NCBI RefSeq assembly: GCF_000200595.1
Contig: NC_014810.2
Span: 1,126,311-1,190,310, forward strand
From: Helicobacter felis ATCC 49179
Lineage (GTDB): Bacteria; Campylobacterota; Campylobacteria; Campylobacterales; Helicobacteraceae
Reading direction: 5' to 3'
Length of the DNA: 64,000 nt
The first letter of the stretch is position 1, and every line of letters starts with the position of its first letter. The notes under the pieces are model-generated. The model was not told the DNA's origin, did not search any database, and worked only from the letters and a program-made list of their open reading frames with translations. This document shows, in pieces, positions 52,703 to 62,383 of this stretch. A program made the translations under genes and the position numbers.

Positions 52703-54412
52703 ATGAAAAAGATTTCACGAAAAGAATATGTTTCTATGTATGGTCCCACTACCGGGGATCGTGTTAGACTCGGCGACACTGATTTGATCTTAGAAGTGGA
52801 GCATGATTGCACCACTTATGGTGAAGAGATCAAATTTGGGGGCGGTAAAACTATCCGTGATGGGATGAGTCAAACCAATAGCCCTAGCTCTTATGAATTA
52901 GATTTGGTGCTCACTAACGCCCTCATTGTGGACTATACGGGCATTTACAAAGCCGACATTGGGATTAAAGACGGCAAGATTGCAGGCATTGGCAAGGCAG
53001 GCAATAAGGACATGCAAGATGGCGTAGATAATAATCTTTGCGTAGGTCCTGCTACAGAGGCTTTGGCAGCTGAGGGCTTGATTGTAACCGCTGGTGGCAT
53101 CGATACGCATATTCACTTTATCTCTCCCCAACAAATCCCTACTGCTTTTGCCAGCGGGGTTACAACCATGATTGGAGGAGGCACAGGACCTGCGGATGGC
53201 ACGAATGCGACCACCATCACTCCCGGACGCGCTAATCTAAAAAGTATGTTGCGTGCAGCCGAAGAATACGCCATGAATCTAGGCTTTTTGGCTAAGGGGA
53301 ATGTGTCTTACGAACCCTCTTTACGCGATCAGATTGAAGCAGGGGCGATTGGTTTTAAAATCCACGAAGACTGGGGAAGCACACCTGCAGCTATTCACCA
53401 CTGCCTCAATGTCGCCGATGAATACGATGTGCAAGTGGCTATCCACACCGATACCCTTAACGAGGCGGGCTGTGTAGAAGACACCCTAGAGGCGATTGCC
53501 GGGCGCACCATCCATACCTTCCACACTGAAGGGGCTGGGGGTGGACACGCTCCAGATGTTATCAAAATGGCAGGGGAATTTAACATTCTACCCGCCTCTA
53601 CTAACCCGACCATTCCTTTCACCAAAAACACTGAAGCCGAGCACATGGACATGTTAATGGTGTGCCACCACTTGGATAAAAGTATCAAGGAAGATGTGCA
53701 GTTTGCCGATTCGAGGATTCGCCCCCAAACTATCGCGGCTGAAGACCAACTCCATGACATGGGGATCTTTTCTATCACCAGCTCCGACTCTCAGGCTATG
53801 GGACGCGTAGGCGAGGTGATCACACGCACTTGGCAGACAGCAGACAAAAACAAAAAAGAGTTTGGGCGCTTGAAAGAGGAAAAAGGCGATAACGACAACT
53901 TCCGCATCAAACGCTACATCTCTAAATACACCATCAACCCCGCGATCGCGCATGGGATTTCTGACTATGTGGGCTCTGTGGAAGTGGGCAAATACGCCGA
54001 CCTCGTGCTTTGGAGTCCGGCTTTCTTTGGCATTAAGCCCAATATGATTATTAAGGGCGGATTTATTGCGCTCTCTCAAATGGGCGATGCCAATGCGTCT
54101 ATTCCCACCCCTCAGCCCGTCTATTACCGTGAAATGTTTGGACACCATGGGAAAAACAAATTCGACACCAATATCACTTTCGTGTCCCAAGCGGCTTACA
54201 AGGCAGGGATCAAAGAAGAACTAGGGCTAGATCGCGTGGTATTGCCAGTGAAAAACTGTCGCAATATCACTAAAAAGGACCTCAAATTCAACGATGTGAC
54301 CGCACATATTGATGTCAACCCTGAAACCTATAAGGTGAAAGTGGATGGCAAAGAGGTAACCTCTAAAGCAGCAGATGAATTGAGCCTAGCGCAACTTTAT
54401 AATTTGTTCTAG
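52703..54412 (+). CDS. ureB: urease catalytic subunit UreB
   Basis: 569 residues, same length as in H. pylori. The dinickel site is intact: H136 and H138 in DTHIHF, the carbamylated K219 in [13 protein letters not shown]248 in AIHTDT, and H274 in [14 protein letters not shown]. The mobile flap histidine is in MVCHHLDKS near residue 322. It is transcribed with ureA; ureI follows after a 143-base gap with its own promoter. Confidence 0.99.
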   Translation: MKKISRKEYVSMYGPTTGDRVRLGDTDLILEVEHDCTTYGEEIKFGGGKTIRDGMSQTNSPSSYELDLVLTNALIVDYTGIYKADIGIKDGKIAGIGKAGNKDMQDGVDNNLCVGPATEALAAEGLIVTAGGIDTHIHFISPQQIPTAFASGVTTMIGGGTGPADGTNATTITPGRANLKSMLRAAEEYAMNLGFLAKGNVSYEPSLRDQIEAGAIGFKIHEDWGSTPAAIHHCLNVADEYDVQVAIHTDTLNEAGCVEDTLEAIAGRTIHTFHTEGAGGGHAPDVIKMAGEFNILPASTNPTIPFTKNTEAEHMDMLMVCHHLDKSIKEDVQFADSRIRPQTIAAEDQLHDMGIFSITSSDSQAMGRVGEVITRTWQTADKNKKEFGRLKEEKGDNDNFRIKRYISKYTINPAIAHGISDYVGSVEVGKYADLVLWSPAFFGIKPNMIIKGGFIALSQMGDANASIPTPQPVYYREMFGHHGKNKFDTNITFVSQAAYKAGIKEELGLDRVVLPVKNCRNITKKDLKFNDVTAHIDVNPETYKVKVDGKEVTSKAADELSLAQLYNLF

Positions 54413-54476
54413 GAGGCTAAGGAGGGGGATAGAGGGGGTTAATTTAGAGGGGAGTCATTGATTTACTTTGCTAGTT

Positions 54477-54482
54477 TATAAT
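54477..54482 (+). promoter_or_regulatory. ureI promoter -10 box
   Basis: TATAAT in GTTTATAATGG within the 143-base gap after ureB, 74 bases before the ureI ATG. The gap otherwise holds purine-rich sequence (GGAGGGGGATAGAGGGGG) and a T tract. A separate promoter before ureI fits the H. pylori arrangement of ureAB and ureIEFGH. Confidence 0.6.
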
Positions 54483-54555
54483 GGATTTAAGAGAGGTTTT
54501 TTTTCGTGTTTTATACCGCGTTGAAACCCTCAAATCTTTACCAAAAGGATGGTAA

Positions 54556-55143
54556 ATGTTAGGTCTTGTGTTATTGTATGTTGCGGTCGTGCTGATCAGC
54601 AACGGAGTTAGTGGGCTTGCAAATGTGGATGCCAAAAGCAAAGCCATCATGAACTACTTTGTGGGGGGACTCTCCATTGTGTGTAATGTGGTCGCTATCA
54701 TTTATTCCACTTTCCACCCCACCCCCCCTGCAACTGGTCCAGAAGATGTCGCGCAGGTGTCTCAACACCTCATTAACTTCTATGGTCCAGCGACTGGTCT
54801 ATTGTTTGGTTTTACCTACTTGTATGCTGCCATCAACAACACTTTCAATCTCGATTGGAAACCCTATGGCTGGTATTGCTTGTTTGTAACCATCAACACT
54901 ATCCCAGCGGCCATTCTTTCTCACTATTCCGATGCGCTTGATGATCACCGCCTCTTAGGAATCACTGAGGGCGATTGGTGGGCTTTCATTTGGCTTGCTT
55001 GGGGTGTTTTGTGGCTCACTGGTTGGATTGAATGCGCACTTGGTAAGAGTCTAGGTAAATTTGTTCCATGGCTTGCCATCGTCGAGGGCGTGATCACCGC
55101 TTGGATTCCTGCTTGGCTACTCTTTATCCAACACTGGTCTTGA
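54556..55143 (+). CDS. ureI: proton-gated urea channel UreI
   Basis: Inner-membrane channel that opens at low periplasmic pH to admit urea to urease. 195 residues, six membrane helices (first LGLVLLYVAVVLISNGVSG; last EGVITAWIPAWLLFIQHW). The first periplasmic loop is STFHPTPPATGPEDVAQVSQHL, with histidines for acid gating, and histidines also occur in SHYSDALDDHRL. A ribosome-binding site (AAAAGGATGGTAA) precedes the ATG. Found only in gastric and some other helicobacters of acid niches. Confidence 0.97.
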   Translation: MLGLVLLYVAVVLISNGVSGLANVDAKSKAIMNYFVGGLSIVCNVVAIIYSTFHPTPPATGPEDVAQVSQHLINFYGPATGLLFGFTYLYAAINNTFNLDWKPYGWYCLFVTINTIPAAILSHYSDALDDHRLLGITEGDWWAFIWLAWGVLWLTGWIECALGKSLGKFVPWLAIVEGVITAWIPAWLLFIQHWS

Positions 55144-55147
55144 TAGA

Positions 55148-55681
55148 GTGTGCCACTTGCTAGTAGAGCGCGTGTTGGGCAATCTTAAAGGGGGAGCTAG
55201 TTCCAAGAGGCTAGATTTTATAGATTTGGAGTGGTTTGATGCCCAAAAAAGAATGGGGCGTTTTACCTCCCAACAAGGCGCAGAGATTGTTTTAAAGCTT
55301 AAAAACCCTCCTAAGTTGGGTTTGAGCGATGGGGATATTCTCTTTGAAGATGCCCACTCTCTGATCGCGATCAATATTATTCCTACCGAAGTGATCTGTA
55401 TCTACGCGCGCGACTACGCCCAAGTGGCTAAAATTTGTTACGAAGTGGGCAACCGCCACGCCTCGCTTTACTACGGCGAGCAAGATTTGAGTTTTAAAAC
55501 CCCATTTGAAAAACCCCTTAAAATCCTTTTTGAAAAGCTGGGGGCAAGGCATGAGGTTTTAAAAAGCAAATTGGATAGCTCTAGACGCATTAGCGTGAGC
55601 GCACCCCATGCCGATCCGCTAGGCTCAACCATGCCCTTAAAATTCCAAGACAGCGATCAGCTCACCATCATTAAAAGATAA
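55148..55681 (+). CDS. ureE: urease accessory protein UreE
   Basis: Nickel metallochaperone that hands nickel to the UreG-UreF-UreH-apoenzyme complex. 177 residues with [10 protein letters not shown] at the N-terminus and [12 protein letters not shown] near residue 105 (nickel-binding region). There is no histidine-rich tail. The start is uncertain: GTG at 55148, or TTG at 55157, which would begin LVERV like other UreE proteins; neither has a strong ribosome-binding site. Four bases separate the GTG from the ureI stop. Confidence 0.93.
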   Translation: MCHLLVERVLGNLKGGASSKRLDFIDLEWFDAQKRMGRFTSQQGAEIVLKLKNPPKLGLSDGDILFEDAHSLIAINIIPTEVICIYARDYAQVAKICYEVGNRHASLYYGEQDLSFKTPFEKPLKILFEKLGARHEVLKSKLDSSRRISVSAPHADPLGSTMPLKFQDSDQLTIIKR

Positions 55682-55683
55682 CC

Positions 55684-56361
55684 ATGCAAACAGATTTCAT
55701 GCTCTTACAAATCAACGATGCCATGTTTCCCATTGGCTCTTACACGCATTCCTTTGGGCTAGAAACCTATATCCAGCATAAAGAGGTTTTTGACAAAGCA
55801 AGCGCGCTAGCTTACATGCAGGCTTTCTTAAGCACACAATTTTTATACAGCGATTTACTCAGCTTGAAGCTAGCCTATACTTATGCTAGGGAGAACGCGC
55901 TAGAACCCCTACTACGTATAGAAGAGCGCATCGCGCTAGCCACTCCACCCCTAGAATTGCGCAACGCGAATCAAAAGCTAGGGAGTCGTTTTTTAAAAAC
56001 CCTCATGGCATTGAATTTACCCCCCCATGCCTTTTTCCACACCTACACCCAACAAAGCACCACTCCCACGCATGCGACCGGCTATGGTGTGTTTTGCGCC
56101 TGCTTTGACTTGGATTTAGAAATAGCCCTCAAGCACTATCTTTATGCGCAGAGTTCTAACGCGGTGATCAACTGCGTAAAAACCATCCCTCTAGCCCAAA
56201 ATGACGGGCAACGCATTTTATTAGCCCTACAAGAGAGCTTTGTAGAAATTTTACAAACCCTAGAGGGCTTGGACGAGTCGTATCTGTGTGCGGCAAGTGT
56301 GCATAACGACATCAAAGCGATGCAACACGAGCATTTATACTCCAGACTTTATATGTCTTAA
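55684..56361 (+). CDS. ureF: urease accessory protein UreF
   Basis: All-helical protein that activates UreG GTPase and bridges it to UreH. 225 residues, beginning [39 protein letters not shown] is diagnostic. It is somewhat shorter than H. pylori UreF (about 254), mostly at the N-terminus. Two bases after ureE. Confidence 0.95.
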   Translation: MQTDFMLLQINDAMFPIGSYTHSFGLETYIQHKEVFDKASALAYMQAFLSTQFLYSDLLSLKLAYTYARENALEPLLRIEERIALATPPLELRNANQKLGSRFLKTLMALNLPPHAFFHTYTQQSTTPTHATGYGVFCACFDLDLEIALKHYLYAQSSNAVINCVKTIPLAQNDGQRILLALQESFVEILQTLEGLDESYLCAASVHNDIKAMQHEHLYSRLYMS

Positions 56362-56382
56362 CACTATTTAAAAAGGATTATC

Positions 56383-56982
56383 ATGGTTAAAATAGGGGTT
56401 TGCGGGCCTGTGGGCAGTGGCAAAACGGCGTTGATCGAGGCGCTCACCCGCGCGATGAGCCAAGAATACAGCATCGGGGTGATCACCAACGATATCTACA
56501 CCAAAGAGGACGCAGAGTTTTTATGTAAAAATTCGGTCATGCCCAGAGAGCGCATTATTGGGGTAGAAACTGGGGGATGTCCGCACACTGCCATTAGAGA
56601 GGACGCGTCCATGAACTTGGAGGCGGTGGAGGAGTTGCATGCCAAATTCCCCGATATTGAACTCATGTTCATTGAGAGTGGAGGGGATAATCTCTCCACC
56701 ACCTTTAACCCCGAGCTAGCTGACTTTACGATCTTTGTGATCGATGTAGCAGAGGGAGATAAAATCCCACGCAAGGGCGGACCGGGCATCACGCGCTCCG
56801 ATCTGCTCATCATCAATAAGATCGATCTAGCTCCCTATGTGGGTGCGGATTTGGGCGTGATGGAGCGTGATTCTAAGAAAATGCGCCCCAACAAACCCTT
56901 TTTATTCACCAATATCCGCTCTAAAGAGGGCTTGGACGCGGTGATTAGCTGGATCAAAAAATACGCCCTGTTAGAAGACTAA
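56383..56982 (+). CDS. ureG: urease accessory GTPase UreG
   Basis: SIMIBI-class GTPase that couples GTP hydrolysis to nickel insertion. 199 residues; P-loop GPVGSGKT (8-15), the metal-binding CPH in [17 protein letters not shown] near residue 66, and the base-specificity NKID. A ribosome-binding site (AAAAGGATTATC) precedes the ATG. Confidence 0.98.
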   Translation: MVKIGVCGPVGSGKTALIEALTRAMSQEYSIGVITNDIYTKEDAEFLCKNSVMPRERIIGVETGGCPHTAIREDASMNLEAVEELHAKFPDIELMFIESGGDNLSTTFNPELADFTIFVIDVAEGDKIPRKGGPGITRSDLLIINKIDLAPYVGADLGVMERDSKKMRPNKPFLFTNIRSKEGLDAVISWIKKYALLED

Positions 56983-57791
56983 TGGAGCACAAAACTACCT
57001 ACGCCCAAGCCTCTAAACTCTATTTGAGGACGGCGATCGGAGCACATGGGCGTTGCGTGATCGCAGATAACTACTTTAGTCCTCCCTTTAAGCTCATGCC
57101 TCCCTTCCATGAAAAAGGCGCGCTGAGTGAGATCATGCTTTTAGTCGTGGGGGCGGGCATGCTGAAGGGCGATGCGCAGGATATTAAGATCGAAATAGGC
57201 AAGGGTTGCCAACTCAAACTCTCTTCTCAGAGTTTTGAAAAAATCTTTGATACGGAAGATGGGTACGCTAGCCGTGATACGCATGTGGTGGTGGAAGAAA
57301 ACGCTTTGTTAGATTTTTCCCCCCTACCCATCATTCCCTTTGCCAACGCGCATTTTAAAAACCACACGCAAATCGTGCTACACCCTCATTCTGAGTTGCT
57401 CTATAGCGAGATCATGGCAGCAGGGCGCATCGCGCACGGGGAAGCCTTTGCCTTTAATAAAATCCATTCCACGCTTGAGATCTGTTACCAAGACTCCCAA
57501 AATTGCCAACTCCTCTTTGTGGATAACACGATTTTAGACCCCGCGCGCATGGAACTAACCAACCCATGCATGTTCGATTCTTACACCCACTATCTCAATA
57601 TGCTCATCTTCACCAAGCGGCTAGCACAAGAGGCGATCCAAGCCCTCTTAGAAGAGTCTAAGCTCAATGGCGGGCTCAGTGCTCTGCCCTCCCGCTTGCC
57701 TCAAGAATACAGCAGTCTGTGCCTCAAAGCCCTAGCCTGTGGCTCTGAACCCTTGCTCAATCTACGCGAAGCGATCTCTGCCCTACTCTAG
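56982..57791 (+). CDS. ureH: urease accessory protein UreH (UreD)
   Basis: Scaffold that binds apo-urease and the UreF-UreG complex. 269 residues with MLKGDAQDIKIEIGKGCQL near residue 60 and SSQSFEKIF, typical of UreD/UreH. Start overlaps the ureG stop (TAATGG). The last 35 bases overlap the end of the leftward nixA gene, so the operon and the transporter genes converge without a terminator between them. Confidence 0.95.
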   Translation: MEHKTTYAQASKLYLRTAIGAHGRCVIADNYFSPPFKLMPPFHEKGALSEIMLLVVGAGMLKGDAQDIKIEIGKGCQLKLSSQSFEKIFDTEDGYASRDTHVVVEENALLDFSPLPIIPFANAHFKNHTQIVLHPHSELLYSEIMAAGRIAHGEAFAFNKIHSTLEICYQDSQNCQLLFVDNTILDPARMELTNPCMFDSYTHYLNMLIFTKRLAQEAIQALLEESKLNGGLSALPSRLPQEYSSLCLKALACGSEPLLNLREAISALL

Positions 57792-58785
57792 GGGAACAGG
57801 GCATGCTCCACCTCTCTTCAATGCGCCCAAATTTCCAAATCCCATAAGAGATTGCCCACACCAACACAAACACGCCCACAATGTAGTAACCCAAATGTTC
57901 AAAATCCAAGTTTTGGATATAACCTAACAAACCGCCAAACTCCCAATGCATTTGGGCACTCAACATTTGGAAGAGCTGGATAGTTCCAATCCCCAAAGCC
58001 ACAACCACCCCCAAACTCGTGATGGTAATGTTGTAATAAATCTTGCGCACAGGGGTTTTAAACGCCCAATCATAAGCTTTCACCATAAAAATCCCATCGC
58101 AGGTATCAAAGAGAGTCATTCCTGCAGCAAAGGCAAGAGGCAGGGCCAACATTCCTAAAATGCTGATTTCAAAGGTCGTGCTTGCTAAAGCCAAGAGAGC
58201 AATTTGGCTAGCCGTGCCAAAACCTAGTCCAAAGAGAAAGCCTACAGGAAAGACATGCCAACTTTTAGAAATGAAGCCAAACAAAAAGCTAAAGAAGCGT
58301 TTCATCAGACTATTTTCATCAAGCATGGTTTCTAAAGCCTCTTGACTGTGCTTGTTTCCACGGCTAGCATGCAAGACTTTAAAGAGGTCTATCAAGATAA
58401 AGGTGTTTAAAATACCCACTAAGAGCAAGAAAACGCCCGCAATGCCCATGCCAAGTGCTCCACCGATTTCTTCTAAGAGAGGGGCGTGTTGCTTGATCCA
58501 ATGAAAGGCAACAGCACTCACAATAGTTACCAAAATCACTACGCTAGAATGCCCTAAAGAAAAGTAAAAGCCTACGCCCATAGCATCTTGTTTTTGCTGG
58601 GTAAGTTTGCGCACGGTGTTATCAATGCAGGCAATATGATCGGCATCAAAAGCGTGGCGACTCCCCAAGATGTAAGCGGTGAGAGCCGTGCCATAGAGGG
58701 TTGCATTGTCTGCTAAAACCAATAAGATAATAACCAATAAGTGCAAGAATGTAATGACCACGCCATAAGGTAACCAAGCATACAT
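57757..58785 (-). CDS. nixA: NiCoT-family nickel permease NixA, copy 1
   Basis: High-affinity nickel importer for urease and hydrogenase. 342 residues, eight predicted membrane helices. The signature HX4DH is at residues 44-50 (RHAFDADHIACIDN); GHSSVVILVTI, GFLFGLGFGTASQIALL and MTLFDTCDGIFMVKAYDW are further family motifs. The C-terminus departs from copy 2 after FGRIEERWS: the tail MPCSPRVGQRSLRVD is antisense to the end of ureH. Copy 2 lies directly upstream in the same orientation. A dyad overlaps its promoter. Confidence 0.95.
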   Translation of the reverse strand: MYAWLPYGVVITFLHLLVIILLVLADNATLYGTALTAYILGSRHAFDADHIACIDNTVRKLTQQKQDAMGVGFYFSLGHSSVVILVTIVSAVAFHWIKQHAPLLEEIGGALGMGIAGVFLLLVGILNTFILIDLFKVLHASRGNKHSQEALETMLDENSLMKRFFSFLFGFISKSWHVFPVGFLFGLGFGTASQIALLALASTTFEISILGMLALPLAFAAGMTLFDTCDGIFMVKAYDWAFKTPVRKIYYNITITSLGVVVALGIGTIQLFQMLSAQMHWEFGGLLGYIQNLDFEHLGYYIVGVFVLVWAISYGIWKFGRIEERWSMPCSPRVGQRSLRVD

Positions 58786-58810
58786 GTTAGAATCTCCGTA
58801 TTTTTCGCAA

Positions 58811-58841
58811 ATTCTAACATGATAACCATTATTATTTATCA
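58811..58841 (-). promoter_or_regulatory. nixA copy 1 promoter with dyad operator
   Basis: TAGAAT on the minus strand (58816 to 58811) is a -10 box about 26 bases before the ATG. Just upstream, TGATAA (58820-58825) and TTATCA (58836-58841) form an inverted repeat with a 10-base AT-rich spacer, covering roughly -15 to -37. That is a repressor position; NikR or Fur are candidates because nixA is NikR-repressed in H. pylori. Confidence 0.5.
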
Positions 58842-58884
58842 GTGTTGTCTAAAAAAGCGTAAAAAGCGTGTATTTTTTACCCGC

Positions 58885-59898
58885 TTAGGCCACACCCCCA
58901 CTCCACCTCTCTTCAATGCGTCCAAATTTCCAAATCCCATAGGAGATCGCCCACACCAGTAAAAACATCCCCACCAAATAATAACCCAAATCCCCAAAAT
59001 CTAAATTTTGAATATAGCCCAGCACCCCACTAAGTTCCCAATGCATTTTTTCGCTCAACACTTGGAAGAGTTCTACTAAGCCAATGACTAAAGCAACAAC
59101 CACTGCTAGGCTCGTGATAGTGATATTGTAGTAAATCTTGCGCAAGGGGGTTTTAAACGCCCAATCATAAGCTTTCACCATAAAAATTCCATCGCAGGTA
59201 TCAAATAAACTCATCCCAGCGGCAAACAAGATTGGTAAGGAGAGCATGCCTACAACACTCATTTTAACCGTGGCATTGGCTAGCCCTAAGAGCGCGATCT
59301 CGCTAGCGGTGTCAAAGCCCAGCCCAAAGAGAAATCCGATGGGATAAATATGCCAACTTTTAGACACAAAAGCAAACAGGGGTTTGAAGAAGCGATTCAT
59401 CAAGCCACGATCCTGTAGCATCGCTTCTAACGCCTCTTGGTTATAATCTTGATTGTTGCGGGTGCGTTGCAAAATCTTAAAGAGATCCACCAAGATCACC
59501 GCATTTAAAATACCCACAATCATTAAAAACAAACCAGAGATTAAAGTTCCTATCACCCCTCCTATTTCTTTGAGCATGGGAGTGTGCTGGCTAGCCCATT
59601 GCACGGCGAAAGCACTCACAATTGTCATCAAAATTACCACGCTTGAATGCCCTAAAGAGAAATAAAACCCCACACCCATAGCATTTTCTTGCTGTTGAGA
59701 GAGTTTACGCACGGTGTTATCAATGCAGGCAATGTGATCGGCATCAAAGGCATGTTTGGCTCCAAACAAATAGGCAAAAGAAGCTGTGGCATAAAATCTA
59801 GGATCGTTTGCAATAAAAAGCAAAGCGAAACCAAGCACATGTAAAAATATCACGATGAGCACATAAGGCAACCACTGACGCACAAAACCACCTTGCAT
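58885..59898 (-). CDS. NiCoT-family nickel permease NixA, copy 2
   Basis: 337 residues, clearly paralogous to copy 1 over the whole membrane region (identical at a large majority of positions by eye), with HX4DH at H49 (KHAFDADHIACIDN), GFLFGLGFDTASEIALL and FDTCDGIFMVKAYDW. It differs in GLGFDTASE versus GLGFGTASQ, in an N-terminal extension (MQGGFVRQWL) and in the C-terminus (ERWSGGVA). No clear ribosome-binding site; TATGAT lies just upstream (59923 to 59918). It could have a different affinity or metal preference (nickel versus cobalt); this is inference. Separated from copy 1 by 99 bases that hold the copy 1 promoter. Confidence 0.93.
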   Translation of the reverse strand: MQGGFVRQWLPYVLIVIFLHVLGFALLFIANDPRFYATASFAYLFGAKHAFDADHIACIDNTVRKLSQQQENAMGVGFYFSLGHSSVVILMTIVSAFAVQWASQHTPMLKEIGGVIGTLISGLFLMIVGILNAVILVDLFKILQRTRNNQDYNQEALEAMLQDRGLMNRFFKPLFAFVSKSWHIYPIGFLFGLGFDTASEIALLGLANATVKMSVVGMLSLPILFAAGMSLFDTCDGIFMVKAYDWAFKTPLRKIYYNITITSLAVVVALVIGLVELFQVLSEKMHWELSGVLGYIQNLDFGDLGYYLVGMFLLVWAISYGIWKFGRIEERWSGGVA

Positions 59899-59996
59899 TT
59901 AATTTTAGTAATATTTTATCATAGAATGTCTTAACGATGCGCATTAACTAAACCATGATAAAGTGGAGAGATTTATTTACAAAAAGAGGAGTTTCT

Positions 59997-60581
59997 ATGG
60001 CTGTTAGTTTGAGTAAAGGCGGACGCGTTTCTTTGAGCAAGGAAAAACCCGGGCTCTCTAAAATCCTTGTGGGGCTAGGTTGGGATGTGAATGCTAGCGA
60101 TACGGGCAGTGCTTTTGATTTAGATGCCTCCGTCTTTTTGACCAATGCGTCTAATAAAGTCAATGACGAAAAAGATTTTGTCTTTTATGGAAATCTCTCT
60201 AGTCAAGATGGCTCTGTAGTGCACACCGGAGACAATAGGACGGGTGCTGGCGAAGGCGATGACGAGGTGATTAAAATCGATCTCTTAAAAGTGTCTAGCA
60301 ATGTTACAGAAATCCATGTTGTGGTAACCATCCATGAAGCTGATGTGCGTAAGCAAAACTTTGGCATGGTGCGTAAGGCGTTTGTGCGTGTGGTGGACGA
60401 AAACGATGGGCAGGAAATTGTGCGCTACGATTTAGAAGAAGATTTTTCTGTAGAAACCGCTTTGAACTTTGGCAGACTCTACCGCGGCGAAGGCAATGAA
60501 TGGAAATTTGCGGCTGTGGGCACGGGCTTTAAGGATGGATTGGCAGGCTTTTGTAAAGAATTTGGCGTAGCGGTGAGCTAG
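59997..60581 (+). CDS. terD: TerD-family calcium-binding protein
   Basis: 194 residues from the ATG behind AAAGAGGAGTTTCT. The TerD fold is marked by SLSKGGRVSLSKE at the N-terminus, GLGWDVNA, FDLDASVFLTN and the calcium-site loop HTGDNRTGAGEGDDEVI. Such proteins accompany tellurite, stress and phage-resistance clusters (ter genes), but no TerC, TerB or TerA gene is visible here. A second TerD-like gene follows after 9 bases and an HD-domain gene overlaps that one, suggesting one operon. The role in this organism is unknown. Confidence 0.92.
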   Translation: MAVSLSKGGRVSLSKEKPGLSKILVGLGWDVNASDTGSAFDLDASVFLTNASNKVNDEKDFVFYGNLSSQDGSVVHTGDNRTGAGEGDDEVIKIDLLKVSSNVTEIHVVVTIHEADVRKQNFGMVRKAFVRVVDENDGQEIVRYDLEEDFSVETALNFGRLYRGEGNEWKFAAVGTGFKDGLAGFCKEFGVAVS

Positions 60582-60590
60582 GATAAGGGC

Positions 60591-61196
60591 ATGGCAGTTA
60601 ATCTAGTCAAGGGGCAAAAAATTTCGCTCAAGAAAGAGGATGGAGGCGCGCTTAAGGTCTTTTGCGTGGGGGCTAATTGGGGTGCCATCAGCAAAAAAGG
60701 CTTTTTTGGCAATACCAAAACTGAGGCAGTGGATTTAGATTTGAGCGTGGCCCTCTTTGGAGAGCAAAAAAACTTATTAGATTGCGTGTATTTTGGTAAG
60801 CAAAGTGCTCCGGGGATTCGGCATAGTGGGGACGATCGCACCGGGGATGTGGGAGGAGATGATGGACTAGATAACGAGGTGATCAACATCGCCCTAGATA
60901 GCCTAGACCCCGCCGTGCATCAAATTGTCTTTATGCTCAATTCTTATACGCATATTGATTTTAATAAAATCCCCTTTGCGAGTATCCGCCTTTATGAGGG
61001 TAGCCCTGATCGCGTTAATAGCGTGTTTGCAACCTACAATGTCGCTAAAGACGCGACTTTTGCGGGCAAAGAGGCCATGATTTTGGGCAAGCTCTACAAA
61101 CGTAATGATGAGTGGAAGTTTAGTGCCATTGGCGAACCTACTGCGGACGATAAGCTAGAAAATCTTTTAGTCCGCTCCGTGCCCAAATATCTTTGA
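60591..61196 (+). CDS. TerD-family protein (TerZ/TerX-like paralogue)
   Basis: 201 residues, a divergent copy of the preceding gene: AVNLVKGQKISLKKEDGG at the N-terminus, VDLDLSVALFGE, HSGDDRTGDVGGDDGLDNEVI, and AMILGKLYKRNDEWKFSAIGE at the end. Both calcium-binding acidic loops are retained. Its stop overlaps the TTG start of the HD gene. Confidence 0.9.
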   Translation: MAVNLVKGQKISLKKEDGGALKVFCVGANWGAISKKGFFGNTKTEAVDLDLSVALFGEQKNLLDCVYFGKQSAPGIRHSGDDRTGDVGGDDGLDNEVINIALDSLDPAVHQIVFMLNSYTHIDFNKIPFASIRLYEGSPDRVNSVFATYNVAKDATFAGKEAMILGKLYKRNDEWKFSAIGEPTADDKLENLLVRSVPKYL

Positions 61197-62383
61197 GAAA
61201 ACCTCACCTCAACCCCAAGCTTTTAAAACGGCTTTTTATAGCCGCCTCGATTCGGCGTTGGAATGACCAAGCTTGCCCGGTCGAGTTTAGCGAACTGGAT
61301 AAACAAGCGCATAAGGCGATGGTGGTGATCTTGCTTGCCAAACATGCGCGCGAATCTGTGAATTATTCCCGCCTCATCACCTACTTTTTTTACGAATTTT
61401 TAAATCGTGTGGTGCTCACCGATATTAAACCCCCTATTTATTATAAACTTTTAGAAACGCACCGCCAAGCCTTGGCCGATTATGTACAAAGAGAGTTGGA
61501 AGAAGAATTACGGGGATATGCGCTTTTTGAGGATTTGCACGCGTATTTGTGCCACCCTCCACAAGATTTAGAATTTACCCTTTTAAGAGCAGCACACCAT
61601 TATGTTTCTGCATGGGAGTTTAGCCTCATCTACGATTCTAACCCTAGAATGTATGGGGTGCAAGAGATTAAAGATAGCCTAGATAATGCCCTCTTGCAAG
61701 ATGGAGAACACCTAAGCCAAGTCCCCCATTTAAAACTGCTCGCCTCCATGTTTGCCCAGCTACGCTTCCAAAAGCGTTGGAGTCAAACCCCCCGCGTGCC
61801 CCCTACCAGCGTGCTAGGGCATGCCCTCTATGTCGCGCTGTGCGCCTTTTTACTGAGCTTTGACCTGAACGCGTGTGAGAGCATGCGTATCAACCACTTT
61901 TTAGGCGGACTCTTCCACGATTTGCCTGAGATTTTGACCCGCGATATTATTTCGCCCATCAAGCACGGGGTGGAGGGCTTGGATGCGTATCTCAAAGAAA
62001 TCGAAGTCCAAGAGATGGAAAATAAACTTTTGCGCTATGTGAATCCTGAATTGAGGGCGGATCTGCTCTACTTCACCCAAGAGGAATTTAAAGATCGCTA
62101 TCTCGACCCACAGAGCAAGCAAACCCGTATTGTGGACTTAGACACTCTATGGGAAACCTATAACCACAATGAGTATCAGAGTGTGTGCGGGACTCTCTTA
62201 AAAATTTGCGATCAACTCAGCGCATTTATCGAGGCCCAGATGTCTATAGCGCATGGGGTGCGTAGCGATGTGCTGGTATGTGGAGCCGAAAAGATACTGA
62301 GCAAATACGCCCATAAATCTATGTGTGGCGTGAATATGGGGGCTTTGTTTGGCGATTTTGCATGCGATGGGTCTTGTTCTTAG
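61193..62383 (+). CDS. HD-domain protein, YfbR-like
   Basis: 396 residues, starting at a TTG overlapping the previous stop. The central part contains a YfbR/HDDC2-type HD phosphohydrolase motif: NHFLGGLFHDLPEILTRDIISPIK (near residue 230-253; HD pair H240, D241) with a second aspartate-rich helix ending in VDLDTLWETY (near 315). N-terminal 200 residues are unlike known domains. Such enzymes hydrolyse nucleoside monophosphates or dNTPs. Linked by overlap to the two TerD genes and to the following secreted protein. Confidence 0.75.
   Translation: MRKPHLNPKLLKRLFIAASIRRWNDQACPVEFSELDKQAHKAMVVILLAKHARESVNYSRLITYFFYEFLNRVVLTDIKPPIYYKLLETHRQALADYVQRELEEELRGYALFEDLHAYLCHPPQDLEFTLLRAAHHYVSAWEFSLIYDSNPRMYGVQEIKDSLDNALLQDGEHLSQVPHLKLLASMFAQLRFQKRWSQTPRVPPTSVLGHALYVALCAFLLSFDLNACESMRINHFLGGLFHDLPEILTRDIISPIKHGVEGLDAYLKEIEVQEMENKLLRYVNPELRADLLYFTQEEFKDRYLDPQSKQTRIVDLDTLWETYNHNEYQSVCGTLLKICDQLSAFIEAQMSIAHGVRSDVLVCGAEKILSKYAHKSMCGVNMGALFGDFACDGSCS

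Noticed and set aside
54413-54555. Purine-rich ureB-ureI gap as a riboswitch
   Set aside because: I could not draw any known aptamer or a stable multi-stem structure; a promoter explains the gap.
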